DNA of 64,000 nt from Nocardioides bruguierae (GTDB taxonomy: Bacteria; Actinomycetota; Actinomycetes; Propionibacteriales; Nocardioidaceae): assembly GCF_023656415.1 (NCBI RefSeq), contig NZ_JAMOIL010000001.1:372001-436000 (forward strand). Reading direction: 5' to 3'. How positions within the stretch are numbered: position 1 is the stretch's first letter; the number at the start of each line of letters is the position of its first letter. The notes below the pieces were generated by a model, which saw only the letters and a program-made list of their open reading frames with translations, had not been told where the DNA came from and ran no database searches. Below, in pieces: positions 21,850-30,616 of this stretch. A program made the position numbers and the translations under genes.

Positions 21850-23189
21850 CGCGCCACCCGGTGCGGTGCCCGGCCACGGCGGGAGAGGCCGCGCAGGACC
21901 TCCTCCAGGGACGCCGGCCCGCTCCACCGCACGACGGCGCAGCCGGCGGCCTCGACCCGGGCCAGCAAGGACTCCCGCTCGAGCAGTCGCAGGCGCCAGG
22001 CCAGGTCCGCGACGTCGGCCCGCAGGCCGTCGCGCGCCTCCAGCCGGGCGCCGCCACCGAGCGTGTCGACGACGATGAGCGGCAGTCCGCGCTGGGAGAT
22101 CGCGGCGACGGACGAGGTGACGCGGTCGTCCAGCAGCGAGGAGAGCACCACCACCAGCGTCCCGCCCGGCAGGTGACCGACCGGGAGCCGCGCTCCCCCG
22201 GCCGTCCGCGAGGCCACGGACCCGGGATCGGCGCGCACGCCGGCCAGCACGCCCAGGAGCCGCCGCTGGTGCCGGCGTCCGCTGCCCGGTCGCAGCTCGC
22301 GGGGGACGCCGCCGGAGAGGACCCGCAGGCCCACCCGGTCGCCGCGGCCGGTCAGCCGCTCCCCCAGGGCCGCCGCGACGCGGACGCCCGTGTCGAGGCT
22401 GCTCTCGCGCCCGCCGGCACCCTCGGAGGTGCCCTGGTCGCCGTAGGCGTCGACCAGCAGCAGGACGCCGCCGTCGACCTCGGCCCGACTGGTCACCACG
22501 TGCAGCTCTCCGGTGCGCAGCGAGACCCGCCAGTTGATCCTTCGCAGCCGGTCGCCGGGGGCGAAGGCCCGGATGTCGTCCGGCTCGACCCCGCTGCCCG
22601 CCCGGCGCGCCGCGTGGGCACCGACGAGCCCGTCGGGGTCGGGGTGGGCGGCGCTCGTGGCCAGCGTGGCGGGCCGCGGCAGGACGTGCAGCGCCGGCGG
22701 CAGCAGCGGCACCGGGCCCCACGCCCACCCGTCCCAGCCCGCGGTGGCGCCCACGCCCACCCCGCCGGGCTGGTGCGGTCCCCACCGGCGGGCCTCCAGC
22801 CCGAGGCGCACCCGCACGGAGCCGTCCGTGCGGGGCGTGGCGCGGGCGACGTCGACCTGCTGCGTCCCGCGCCACGGGCGCAGCCGCAGCCAGGGCACCT
22901 GGTCGGCCACGACCGTGAGGGTCTCGGCCTCCTGCGCCTCGGCGACGTCGACGTGCAGCGTCGTGGTCGCGCCCTCGGTCAGCACGTGCTCGCGGACGCC
23001 CACGACGGCGCGCGGCGCCTGGCCCGGACGCAGCACCAGCTGCACGAGGACCAGCACCACCCACGGCGCCACGAGCACGAGCACCACCAGCCGACCGCTC
23101 ACCACCGCCAGCCCGAGGCCCAGGCAGGCGACGACGATGCCGCGCACCAGCACCGGCGACATCCGCCAGCCCGTGAGCTGCTGCTCCAC
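21846..23189 (-). CDS. DUF58 domain protein
   Basis: 447 residues from GTG 23189. N-terminal pair of hydrophobic segments (ILVRGIVVACLGLGLAVVSG; VVLVLVAPWVVLVLVQLVL), then a beta-rich region and the DUF58 signature DRLRRINWRVSLRTGELHVV (about 224-243), followed by a VWA-like domain beginning GVLLLVDAYGD. In MoxR systems the DUF58/VWA protein works with the AAA ATPase in envelope assembly or metal-centre maturation. It begins 4 nt after the MoxR stop. Confidence 0.88.
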   Translation of the reverse strand: MEQQLTGWRMSPVLVRGIVVACLGLGLAVVSGRLVVLVLVAPWVVLVLVQLVLRPGQAPRAVVGVREHVLTEGATTTLHVDVAEAQEAETLTVVADQVPWLRLRPWRGTQQVDVARATPRTDGSVRVRLGLEARRWGPHQPGGVGVGATAGWDGWAWGPVPLLPPALHVLPRPATLATSAAHPDPDGLVGAHAARRAGSGVEPDDIRAFAPGDRLRRINWRVSLRTGELHVVTSRAEVDGGVLLLVDAYGDQGTSEGAGGRESSLDTGVRVAAALGERLTGRGDRVGLRVLSGGVPRELRPGSGRRHQRRLLGVLAGVRADPGSVASRTAGGARLPVGHLPGGTLVVVLSSLLDDRVTSSVAAISQRGLPLIVVDTLGGGARLEARDGLRADVADLAWRLRLLERESLLARVEAAGCAVVRWSGPASLEEVLRGLSRRGRAPHRVAR

Positions 23190-23192
23190 GCC

Positions 23193-24257
23193 TCAGCCCA
23201 CCGCGCCGGGCTGACCTGCCGGAGCGGGCACCCGGGCGAGCAGGTCCCGGACGACCCGCTGGGGGCTCGCCTCGCTCATCCAGAGCTCGGGGCGCAGCAC
23301 GAGCCGGTGGGCGAGCACCGCCTCGGCCGCCTCCTTCACGTCCTCGGGCACCACGTAGTCGCGGCCGGAGACCAGGGCCAGGGCCCTGCCGACGAGCGCG
23401 AGGGCCAGGGACCCGCGCGGTGAGGCGCCCGTGAGCAGGTCCGGGTGCTCGCGGGTCGCGGTGACGAGGGCGACGCAGTAGGCCACGATGCTCGGGTCGA
23501 CCGCGACCGCCTCGACCCGCTGCTGGAGGGCGAGCAGGCCGTCGGCGTCCACGACCGTGGCGACGTCGACCTCCTCGCGACGGCGGTCCAGGCGGGCCGT
23601 GACGAGCTGCTCCTCCTCGCTGCGGGCGGGGTAGCCGAAGGAGACGCGCAGCAGGAAGCGGTCCAGCTGCGCCTCGGGCAGCGGGTAGGTGCCCTCCTGC
23701 TCGATCGGGTTGGCGGTGGCGAGCACGTGGAAGGGCGCCGGCAGCGCGAAGGTCTCACCCTCGATGGTGACCTGCCGCTCCTGCATCGCCTCCAGCAGCG
23801 CGGCCTGGGTCTTCGGCGGGGTCCGGTTGATCTCGTCGGCCAGCAGCAGCTGGGTGAACAGCGGCCCCTGCCGGAAGGAGAAGGACGAGGCGCGCGGATC
23901 GTAGACGAACGAGCCGGTCAGGTCGGCGGGCAGCAGGTCCGGCGTGAACTGGGCACGGGCGAAGTCGAGGCCCAGGGCACGGGCCAGGCTGCGCGCCGCC
24001 AGGGTCTTGCCGAGGCCGGGCAGGTCCTCCAGCAGCACGTGGCCGCCCGCGAGGACGCCGGCCAGCACCAGGCGCAGCGGCTGCTCCTTGCCCAGGACGA
24101 CCCGGTCGACCTCCGCGAGGACGGCCCGGGCACGGGCGGAGACCTCGGCCAGCGTCAGGCTCTCGGACTGGTTCTCGGGCTGGTTCTCGGGCTGGTTCTC
24201 GGGCTGGTTCTCGGGGTGGCTCTCGGGGTGGCTCTCGGGGCGCGGGACGGTGCTCAC
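23193..24257 (-). CDS. MoxR-type AAA+ ATPase with N-terminal PENQ repeats
   Basis: 354 residues from ATG 24257. Residues 6-31 are a low-complexity run (PESHPESH then PENQ four times) encoded by near-perfect 12-bp repeats. The AAA domain follows: Walker A LEDLPGLGKTLAARSLA, sensor and Walker B LLLADEINRTPPKTQAALLEAMQE, ATANPIEQEGTYPLPEAQLDRF (MoxR signature) and the arginine-finger region TGASPRGSLALALVGRA. It acts as a chaperone-like ATPase on the DUF58 partner. The repeats suggest a length-variable tail that can slip in replication. Confidence 0.92.
   Translation of the reverse strand: MSTVPRPESHPESHPENQPENQPENQPENQSESLTLAEVSARARAVLAEVDRVVLGKEQPLRLVLAGVLAGGHVLLEDLPGLGKTLAARSLARALGLDFARAQFTPDLLPADLTGSFVYDPRASSFSFRQGPLFTQLLLADEINRTPPKTQAALLEAMQERQVTIEGETFALPAPFHVLATANPIEQEGTYPLPEAQLDRFLLRVSFGYPARSEEEQLVTARLDRRREEVDVATVVDADGLLALQQRVEAVAVDPSIVAYCVALVTATREHPDLLTGASPRGSLALALVGRALALVSGRDYVVPEDVKEAAEAVLAHRLVLRPELWMSEASPQRVVRDLLARVPAPAGQPGAVG
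24168..24245. repeat. 12-bp tandem repeat in the MoxR N-terminus
   Basis: GGCTGGTTCTCG-type units repeated in frame (four as GGCTGGTTCTCG, then GGGTGGCTCTCG variants). Each unit encodes four residues (PENQ or PESH), so copy-number change keeps the reading frame. Confidence 0.85.
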
Positions 24258-24812
24258 TCAGATCTCCTCGAGTCGTCGGACGGTGGCGGCGAGCTCGTCG
24301 GCCCGCCAGGGTCGGTGGGGGCCGGGGGTGTCGCTTGCGTCGCTCGCGCCGGCGGCCGCCAGCAGCCGGCCGTGCACCTCGGCTCCGAGCAGGTCGGCGG
24401 CGGCAGACGCTCGCAGCACGTCGAGCGGGGTCTCACCACTCAGCCCGTGGCGCCGACGCAGGGCGTAGCCCGCGACGGCGGCCACCCGTGCCTCCAGCGC
24501 GTCGTCACCGCCACGCGAGGTCAGGTGCGTCTCGACCCGCCGGACCCAGGCCGCCAGCCGCAGGTCCATCGTCGGGGGCGGAGAACCGGGGCGGTGCTCC
24601 TCGGTCCAGCCTCCCGCGCCCACACGCATGGCGTCACCGAGCAGGAGCAGCGTGAGCAGCAGCAGCGCCACGACCAGGACCAACGGCACCAGCACCGGAC
24701 CGAAGTCCAGGGCACGCAGCAGCAGCACCAGCAGCACGGAGGGAACGAGGACGAGGAGGGCACGGCGCCCCGCCGCGTCCCAGCCGTGCAGGTGCGGACG
24801 CTGCCCGCTCAC
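24258..24812 (-). CDS. Membrane protein of the MoxR operon
   Basis: 184 residues from GTG 24812, overlapping the stop of the DUF4129 gene (GTGA). Two hydrophobic segments near the N-terminus (ALLVLVPSVLLVLLLRAL, VLVPLVLVVALLLLTLLLLG) are followed by a soluble C-terminal domain (WTEEH, DLRLAAWVRRVETHLTSRG, GETPLDVLRASAAADLL, PHRPWRADELAATVRRLEEI). Family not recognised. It ends directly at the MoxR start. Confidence 0.75.
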   Translation of the reverse strand: MSGQRPHLHGWDAAGRRALLVLVPSVLLVLLLRALDFGPVLVPLVLVVALLLLTLLLLGDAMRVGAGGWTEEHRPGSPPPTMDLRLAAWVRRVETHLTSRGGDDALEARVAAVAGYALRRRHGLSGETPLDVLRASAAADLLGAEVHGRLLAAAGASDASDTPGPHRPWRADELAATVRRLEEI

Positions 24813-25594
24813 GGCGCACCGTCCACACCGCCGCGGCCACGACGGGCCCGCCCCGAGCTCAGCGAGTCCTGCACCCCCTGCAGGTGCACGAGCGCGGCGG
24901 CACGCGCGCCCTCGCCGACCTCCTCGGTCGACCAGCGGGCGCGGAGGTAGAGGCCGGCCAGCCCACGCAGGTGCTCCTCGTCGACGCCCAGACGGTCCAG
25001 GACGCTCTCGGCCAGCTCGGTCGTCGTCTGCCACTCCTGGCGGGGCACGCCGGCGGCCGCGACGGCTGCCTCCACCCGGCTCCAGGCCTCGAGGACGGCA
25101 CCACGTGCGTCCCCGGCCAGGACCGCCGAGACGCGGGCGTCGTGGTCCCCGACCAGCGCGGCTCGGGCGCGCTCCAGCGCCTCGTCCTCGTCGAGCCCGT
25201 CGTCGAGGCCCGCGTGCCGGTCCAGGGGCGCCGGACGACCGGCGCTGTAGGCGTGCCGGTCCCGCAGGACGGCCCACAGGGCCAGGAGGAACATGCCGAT
25301 GCCGAAGGCGCTGCCGGCCAGGACGCCCACGGCGACCCAGCCGAACGGGCGCGCCTGGTCGCGCGTGACCTCGTCGGGGCTCGGCGGCGGGGGCACGGGC
25401 TGCTCCTGCTGGTCCGGGGATCGGGTGATCTCGACCCGGGTCGGGCCCGTGCCCTCCATCAGGGAGACCGGCCCGGAGGCGGTGCCGACGAGGACGGCCA
25501 GCAGCAGCAGCGCCCCCAGGCCTGCAGCGAGTCCGACGACCACCCGGCGACGGGCGCGCGGCCGCGACGGCGCGCGTACGGGTGTCTCTGACAT
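24809..25594 (-). CDS. DUF4129 domain protein
   Basis: 261 residues from ATG 25594. A basic N-terminus and a membrane segment (VVVGLAAGLGALLLLAVLVG) are followed by an external part (ITRSPDQQEQPVPPPP), a second membrane segment (GWVAVGVLAGSAFGIGMFLLALWAV), and the C-terminal DUF4129 domain with AVLEAWSRVEAAVAAAGVPRQEW and TTTELAESVLDRLG. In other actinobacteria this domain accompanies MoxR/DUF58 and transglutaminase-like proteins. First gene of the operon; a TAGGGT -10 box ends 8 nt before the ATG. Confidence 0.85.
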   Translation of the reverse strand: MSETPVRAPSRPRARRRVVVGLAAGLGALLLLAVLVGTASGPVSLMEGTGPTRVEITRSPDQQEQPVPPPPSPDEVTRDQARPFGWVAVGVLAGSAFGIGMFLLALWAVLRDRHAYSAGRPAPLDRHAGLDDGLDEDEALERARAALVGDHDARVSAVLAGDARGAVLEAWSRVEAAVAAAGVPRQEWQTTTELAESVLDRLGVDEEHLRGLAGLYLRARWSTEEVGEGARAAALVHLQGVQDSLSSGRARRGRGGVDGAP

Positions 25595-25736
25595 CGCCGC
25601 CCACCCTAGCCACGCGCCAGGGCCCGCGAGTCACGCCCGTGTGACCGAGCACTCCCGTCCCACGTCGACGGCCCGGGAACAACACACCCCCGCAGGCGGT
25701 TGTCCGCGTCAATCACCTGCGTCTGGAAGGCCGTGC

Positions 25737-27221
25737 ATGACCTCCGCTCCCCCGTCCTCCGCCGAGACCACGGCTCCCGCCCCCGGCGGCGCCGCCGGCA
25801 CCCCGACCACGCCCCGCCGGGCCGCCGAGCCCCACGTCGAGGGACGCCACCCCGGCTTCTCCGTCGCCGCCCTGTGCATCGCGGGCCTCGCCGTGTCGCT
25901 CTCGCAGACGATGGTCGTCCCGATCCAGGGGCGCCTGCCCGAGCTGCTCGGCAGCACGGCGTCCGCGACCGCCTGGGTCATCACCGTGACCCTGCTGGCC
26001 GGCGCCGTGGCCATGCCGGTGGCCGGCCGCCTGGCCGACATGCTCGGCAAGCAGCGCGTCGTCGTCGCCTCCGTGGTGATGCTGCTCGTGGGCTGCGTCA
26101 TCTCGGCCCTCGCGTCCTCGCTGGTCCCCATGCTCATCGGGCGAGGCCTCCAGGGCGCGGCCATGGGCCTCGTGCCCGTCGGCATCGCGCTCATGCGGCA
26201 GATCACCCCGCCGCAGATGGCCGGCCAGGCGATCGCGGCGATGTCGGCCACCCTGGGCGTCGGCGGAGCGATCGCGCTGCCGCTGTCGGCGTGGATCGTC
26301 CAGGTCGGCTCCTGGCACTGGCTGTTCTGGGTCTCCGCGGCGCTCAGCGCCGCCGTGCTCGTCTTCGTGCTCGCCGCCGTGCCGCACGTGCACGACAAGC
26401 ACGAGGGCCTCACCTTCGACGTGCCCGGCGCCGTCGGCCTGACGGTCGGGCTCGTCGCCCTCCTCGTGGGCATCTCCCGCGGCTCCTCCTGGGGCTGGGG
26501 CTCGGCCTCGACCCTGGGCTGCATCATCGGCGGCGCGGTGGTCCTCGCCGCGTGGGTCGCCCTGGAGCTGCGCGTCGCCCAGCCCCTCGTCGACATCCGG
26601 ACGACGGCCCGCCCGGTCGTCCTGCTGACCAACGTCGCCGCCATCGCCGTGGGCTTCGGCCTCATGGCCCAGATGGTCGCGATCCCCCAGCTGCTCCAGC
26701 TGCCCGAGGCCACCGGCGTGGGCCTGGGCCAGTCGCTCCTGGCCGCCGGCCTCTGGATGGCGCCCAGCGGTCTGATGATGATGATCTGCGCGCCCATCTC
26801 GGCCCGGATGATCGCCACCATCGGCCCGAAGCCGACGCTGGCCATCGGCGCCTTCGTGATCGGCCTCGGCTACGTCGCCGGCCGCCTGCTGATGGGCGCC
26901 CCGTGGCAGCTGCTCGTGGCCACGATCGTCATCGCCGCCGGCGTGGGCATCGCCTACGCGGCCATGCCCACCCTGGTGCTCGACGCGGTCCCCGCCGCCG
27001 AGGCCGGCTCCGCGGTCGGCGTCAACGCGCTGGCTCGCGCGATCGGCACCACCACCGCCTCCGCGGTGATCGCCACGATCATCACCAGCGACCTCGGCCC
27101 GACCGGCGCCCCCAGCGCCGACTCGTTCCACACCTCGTTCGTGGTGGGCGGCGCCGTGGCGATCCTGGGCGCGCTGGTCGCGCTCACCATCCCCGCGCGG
27201 CGTCGGCAACGCGCAGCGTGA
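25737..27221 (+). CDS. MFS transporter, DHA2-like
   Basis: 494 residues from ATG 25737 with GGAAGG 8 nt upstream. An N-terminal Pro/Thr-rich tail of 40 residues is followed by 14 hydrophobic segments. Motifs: VSLSQTMVVPIQGRLPELLGS in helix 1, GRLADMLGKQRVVVAS (motif A) and RGLQGAAMGLVPVGIALM (motif C region). It likely exports drugs or other small molecules by proton antiport. It is convergent with the DUF402 gene, overlapping its 3' end by 38 bp. Confidence 0.88.
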   Translation: MTSAPPSSAETTAPAPGGAAGTPTTPRRAAEPHVEGRHPGFSVAALCIAGLAVSLSQTMVVPIQGRLPELLGSTASATAWVITVTLLAGAVAMPVAGRLADMLGKQRVVVASVVMLLVGCVISALASSLVPMLIGRGLQGAAMGLVPVGIALMRQITPPQMAGQAIAAMSATLGVGGAIALPLSAWIVQVGSWHWLFWVSAALSAAVLVFVLAAVPHVHDKHEGLTFDVPGAVGLTVGLVALLVGISRGSSWGWGSASTLGCIIGGAVVLAAWVALELRVAQPLVDIRTTARPVVLLTNVAAIAVGFGLMAQMVAIPQLLQLPEATGVGLGQSLLAAGLWMAPSGLMMMICAPISARMIATIGPKPTLAIGAFVIGLGYVAGRLLMGAPWQLLVATIVIAAGVGIAYAAMPTLVLDAVPAAEAGSAVGVNALARAIGTTTASAVIATIITSDLGPTGAPSADSFHTSFVVGGAVAILGALVALTIPARRRQRAA

Positions 27222-28104
27222 CCTCGTCCAGGCCCTGACGCACCGCAGGGTCGTCGAAGCGGAGCGGCTCCTGCCACGCGGCGGGCAGCCGCTCCGCTGC
27301 TCTCCAGGCCTCCCAGGCGGGGTCGGCGAGCGGCCAGGCCCGCGGCTCGAGCAGCTCGCGGCGCGCCTGGTCGCCCAGCGCCCGGACGGCGTCCGCCTGC
27401 GCGGCCGTGAAGTGACCGGCCGGCACCGTCGCCTCCAGCTCGTCGGCGTCCTTGAGCCAGAGCCCGTCCCCGTCGAGCCAGAGGTCGAGGACGAGGTCGC
27501 GGCTGTGCGTGCGCGCCGACCCGTCCACCGGGCGCAGGTGTGGCGCCTCGAGGTTGACGTAGTGACCGGCGAACCCGTCCGGGGCGTCGGACTCGGTGAA
27601 GTACCAGACCGACCAGGGCTTGCCCCGGGGCAGGACTCGCAGCACCCCGCGGCCCTGCCACGGACGCACCGCCGGTCGGCGCTCGACCATGAACCGCTCG
27701 ACGAGCCCGCGGTCCCGCAGACCCGTCCCGTCCACGGGCAGCCGGTAGAGCGACTCGCTCCCCGTGGGCATCCACGCGACCAGGCCGTCGGCGTCGTCGG
27801 CCACCACCCGCAGCAGCGCGCAGCCCTGGCCGTACCACCAGGCGATCACGGTGCCGGGCTCCCACGGCCGGCTCTCGCCGTGGGCCACGAGCGGGTCGTC
27901 GGCGCCCCCGTGGCCGGGGTGCGGGTCGTGGAACGACGCCAGCACGGACGCGGGCGGCGCCGGCGTCGCCGGGGCCGGCCCGTCCAGCAGGACCATGCTC
28001 CCGCCGCTGGCGGACGTGGTGGTGGCCGTGCTGGTGGTGGCCGTGCTGGAGGTGGCCGTGCTGGAGGTGGCCGTGCTGGAGGTGCTGGTGTGGTCCGAGG
28101 TCAC
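27184..28104 (-). CDS. DUF402 protein with Ser/Thr-repeat N-terminus
   Basis: 306 residues from GTG 28104, supported by a leaderless TAGCGT box 7 nt upstream (28112-28117); ATG 27996, with GGGAG upstream, is the alternative and would drop the repeat. Residues 2-35 are Ser/Thr/Ala repeats (SSTAT units). The DUF402 core is clear: WSVWYFTESDAPDGFAGHYVNLE (about 176-200) and LVLDLWLDGDGLWLKDADELE, similar to nucleoside-diphosphate phosphatases of the FomD/Sa1684 type. It probably hydrolyses a nucleotide, with the conserved Tyr, Asn, Asp and Lys residues of that family. Confidence 0.75.
   Translation of the reverse strand: MTSDHTSTSSTATSSTATSSTATTSTATTTSASGGSMVLLDGPAPATPAPPASVLASFHDPHPGHGGADDPLVAHGESRPWEPGTVIAWWYGQGCALLRVVADDADGLVAWMPTGSESLYRLPVDGTGLRDRGLVERFMVERRPAVRPWQGRGVLRVLPRGKPWSVWYFTESDAPDGFAGHYVNLEAPHLRPVDGSARTHSRDLVLDLWLDGDGLWLKDADELEATVPAGHFTAAQADAVRALGDQARRELLEPRAWPLADPAWEAWRAAERLPAAWQEPLRFDDPAVRQGLDEVTLRVADAARGW
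28020..28090. repeat. 15-bp tandem repeat at the DUF402 5' end
   Basis: GGCCGTGCTGGAGGT-like units repeated about four times. On the minus strand each unit encodes five residues (SSTAT), so copy number can vary in frame if the GTG 28104 start is used. Confidence 0.8.
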
Positions 28105-28111
28105 GCCTCGG

Positions 28112-28117
28112 ACGCTA
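28112..28117 (-). promoter_or_regulatory. -10 box for the DUF402 gene
   Basis: TAGCGT on the minus strand, then 7 nt, then GTG 28104. It supports the long form of the protein. Confidence 0.45.
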
Positions 28118-28969
28118 CGCCAGCGCCCCCGACGCCCGGCTCGGGCCGGTGCCGAGCGTGCGCGCGTGCCCGACCCGGTGGTGGCCGGGATCGGTGGGGT
28201 CGTCGCGGCGGTAGACGCCGGTGAGCAGCTCCTGCTCCCACGCGGCGTAGCCCGGCATGCCGACGGCACGGGCGTGCGCCAGCTCCGCCTCCACGTCGTA
28301 GGGCACCCGGACGTGGGTCATCGAGAACGCCGCGTCCTCGACGCTGCCGAGCACGCCCTCCAGGACCAGGTAGACCGGCGTCGGGTCACCGACGTTGTTG
28401 CCGACGCTGCCGGTGTTGACGATCGTCCGGCCCTCGTCGGAGGTCACGAACGGCTCGTGCAGGTCGCCGTAGACGACCACGTCCGGCGCCTCGTCGGCAC
28501 CGAAGAGCGTGTGCGGGCTCGCGGCGATCGCGGGGGTGTGGTCGAACAGCGCCCGCTGCTCGGCGGCCGGCGAGGAGGGTCGGACGCGGTGGTGCACCGA
28601 GTCGGCGGAGGCGTGGAACATGCGGAACCGCCGGCCCGAGAGCCACAGGTCCAGCGAGAACGGCTTGGCCAGCAGCCACGCGGCCTGGCCCGCGGCCAGC
28701 TGGCCGGCCCAGAAGTCCAGCTCGGGGGTCGGCTCGCGGTCGGGCGCGGGCAGGTAGTCGTCCCAGTTGCCCAGGACGCTGATCTCGCACCGTTCCTGCA
28801 CGAGCGAGACCACCTCGGCCCCGCGCGGCCCCTTGCCGACGTCGTCCCCGAGGTTCAGCACGTGCGTGATGCCCCGGGCGTCGAGGCCGTCCAGCACCGC
28901 CTCGAGGGCGGTGAGGTTGCCGTGGACGTCGGAGATGACCGCGAGGCGATCGTGCTGCGAGGGGCTCAC
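28115..28969 (-). CDS. Metallophosphoesterase, YfcE/MJ0936-like
   Basis: 284 residues from GTG 28969 with a leaderless TAGGCT box 6 nt upstream (28976-28981). Calcineurin-like signature: AVISDVHGNLTALEAVL (D-x-H), NLGDDVGKGP (GD), VLGNWDDYL (GNxD; Trp where most phosphatases have His), FHASADS and VYGDLHEPFV, NTGSVGNN. The missing His in the GNH motif is normal for YfcE-type phosphodiesterases, which have Cys or another residue. It likely hydrolyses a phosphodiester; cytoplasmic. Confidence 0.88.
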   Translation of the reverse strand: MSPSQHDRLAVISDVHGNLTALEAVLDGLDARGITHVLNLGDDVGKGPRGAEVVSLVQERCEISVLGNWDDYLPAPDREPTPELDFWAGQLAAGQAAWLLAKPFSLDLWLSGRRFRMFHASADSVHHRVRPSSPAAEQRALFDHTPAIAASPHTLFGADEAPDVVVYGDLHEPFVTSDEGRTIVNTGSVGNNVGDPTPVYLVLEGVLGSVEDAAFSMTHVRVPYDVEAELAHARAVGMPGYAAWEQELLTGVYRRDDPTDPGHHRVGHARTLGTGPSRASGALA

Positions 28970-28991
28970 GACGCCAGCCTAGGCGCGTGGC

Positions 28992-29747
28992 TCAGGCCCG
29001 CCGGACCGCCACGAGCACGCCGATCTTGTCGATCCGGTGCTCGGGGTTGCCGAAGCGGTCCGACCAGTCGTTGCCCTCGGCGCGGTCCTCCGGGGTGCGG
29101 CAGGTGGAGAGCGTGATCATCGCCCGCGTGGCCTCGACGCCGGGCCGGCCCGGCACGGCCGCCCGCTGCGCCCGCAGCGACGCCGGCTCGCGGAAGGACG
29201 TGATGCGGGTGCGTCGCACCTCGTAGACGTAGGTGCGCCGGCCCACCGTGACCGTCACCCGGTCGCCACGTCGCACCTCGTCGAGCTCGAGGAAGGCCTG
29301 CGTGGACGAGAGCCGGTGCGCGGTCACCTGGTAGTTGCCGATCCCGCCCGGCCCGGTGCCGCCACGGGGCCCGTGCGGGCTCGCCGCCACCCCGCCGTCC
29401 TGGATCTCGGTGCCGGGCGCGTCGTCGGTCCGCCCGCGGTACGGCACGACCACCAGGTCGCGGACCCCGGCGGACGGCACGCTCAGCACTGCGCGACGCG
29501 GCCGGCCGTCGGAGGCCAGGGCGGTCGCGGGGTCGACCTCGGTCTCCGCCGAGGACGTGGCCGGGGTGTCGGGCGTGGCGGAGGCTGCCGGGGTGCCGGG
29601 GCTCGTCGCGCCCGGACCACCGGAGTCGCCGGGGTCGCCGGAGTCGCCGGCGCTCGTCGTGGCCCGGCCACCGGAGTCGGCGTCCGCGCCGGTGCAGCCT
29701 GCCGCCAGGACGGTCAGCAGGCCGACGGCGGCGAGGGCGCCCCTCAG
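28992..29747 (-). CDS. Sortase with a lipoprotein signal, likely CTG start
   Basis: 251 residues if started at CTG 29747, which overlaps the stop of the upstream gene (CTGA). No ATG, GTG or TTG lies near the signal, and CTGGAG 8 nt before is a possible ribosome site. The N-terminus MRGALAAVGLLTVLAAGC is a good lipobox. After a Ser/Pro/Thr-rich linker of about 60 residues comes a sortase domain: YQVTAHR (His), ITLSTC (catalytic Cys) and PEHRIDKIGVLV (Arg). Class E/D-like. Lipid anchoring instead of a membrane helix is unusual. Substrates are probably LPxTG- or LAxTG-type surface proteins elsewhere in the genome. Confidence 0.75.
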   Translation of the reverse strand: MRGALAAVGLLTVLAAGCTGADADSGGRATTSAGDSGDPGDSGGPGATSPGTPAASATPDTPATSSAETEVDPATALASDGRPRRAVLSVPSAGVRDLVVVPYRGRTDDAPGTEIQDGGVAASPHGPRGGTGPGGIGNYQVTAHRLSSTQAFLELDEVRRGDRVTVTVGRRTYVYEVRRTRITSFREPASLRAQRAAVPGRPGVEATRAMITLSTCRTPEDRAEGNDWSDRFGNPEHRIDKIGVLVAVRRA

Positions 29748-30610
29748 AGGGACTCCAGGCGGGGCAGGACGTCGGCGCACAGCCGCGTCGTCCAGCCGAC
29801 CGGGTCCTCGGCGGGCGGCACGAGGCAGACCATGTCGACGCCCAGGGCGGCGAGAGGCTCCATCTGCGCCACGAAGGCGTCGGGATCCGCCACCGGGTCC
29901 GCCTGCACCATCACGGTCCTGGTGATGGTGGCGGGGTCGCGGTCGAACGTCCGGCAGTGCTGCGACAGCACCTCGAGCTTGTGGGCGATCGCCTCGGGGT
30001 CGCTGCCGAACAGGTTGCAGGCGTCGGCGTACTGGGCGACCATCCGCAGCGTCTTGCGCTCCCCCGACCCGCCGATGAGCACCGGCGGGTGCGGCGTGGA
30101 GACGTTGGTCGGCCGGCTGACCGGCTCGGCCAGCGAGTAGTGCGTGCCGCTGTAGGGCGTGTCGTCGTCGGACCACATGGCCCGCGCCACCTGCAGGGTC
30201 TCCTCGAGCCGCTCGAACCGCTCCTTGAGCGGCGGGTAGGGCACGCCGAGCCCGACGTGCTCACGCTCGTACCAGGCCGCACCGATGCCGAGCATGGCCC
30301 GACCGCGGGAGAGCACGTCGAGGGTCGTCACGGTCTTCGCGAGCAGGCCCGGGTGCCGGTAGGTGACGCCGGTGACCAGCAGGCCGAGGCGCACCCGCTC
30401 GGTCAGCGCGGCGACGTGGCCGAGGGTGGTGTACCCCTCGAGCATCGGTTCGGCGGGCCCACCCAGCGGCTCCATCTGGAACCAGTGGTCCATGACGGTG
30501 AACCAGGCGGCGCCACCCTGGTCGGCCGCACGGGCGGTGCCGACCAGACGGTCGACGATCTCGGCCTGGTCGGCCCCGGAGAAGACGGCGTAGTGGATTC
30601 CGAGCTGCAC
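29744..30610 (-). CDS. F420-type luciferase-like monooxygenase family oxidoreductase
   Basis: 288 residues from GTG 30610 with a leaderless TACGGT box 6 nt upstream (30617-30622). LLM fold: LGIHYAVFSGADQ at strand 1, WFTVMDHWFQMEP, GLLVTGVTYRHPGLLAKTVTTLDVLSRGRAMLGIGAAWYEREHVGLG (the conserved family segment) and PPVLIGGSGERKTLRMVAQYADACNLFG. The typical LLM class F420-dependent enzyme reduces or oxidises a small substrate with F420 or FMN. It ends against the sortase gene; the two probably share an mRNA. Confidence 0.87.
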   Translation of the reverse strand: MQLGIHYAVFSGADQAEIVDRLVGTARAADQGGAAWFTVMDHWFQMEPLGGPAEPMLEGYTTLGHVAALTERVRLGLLVTGVTYRHPGLLAKTVTTLDVLSRGRAMLGIGAAWYEREHVGLGVPYPPLKERFERLEETLQVARAMWSDDDTPYSGTHYSLAEPVSRPTNVSTPHPPVLIGGSGERKTLRMVAQYADACNLFGSDPEAIAHKLEVLSQHCRTFDRDPATITRTVMVQADPVADPDAFVAQMEPLAALGVDMVCLVPPAEDPVGWTTRLCADVLPRLESL

Positions 30611-30616
30611 GCTCCG

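Noticed and set aside
24168..28090. CRISPR-like arrays
   Set aside because: The tandem repeats at 24168 and 28020 are short in-frame coding repeats with no unique spacers, and no cas genes are present.
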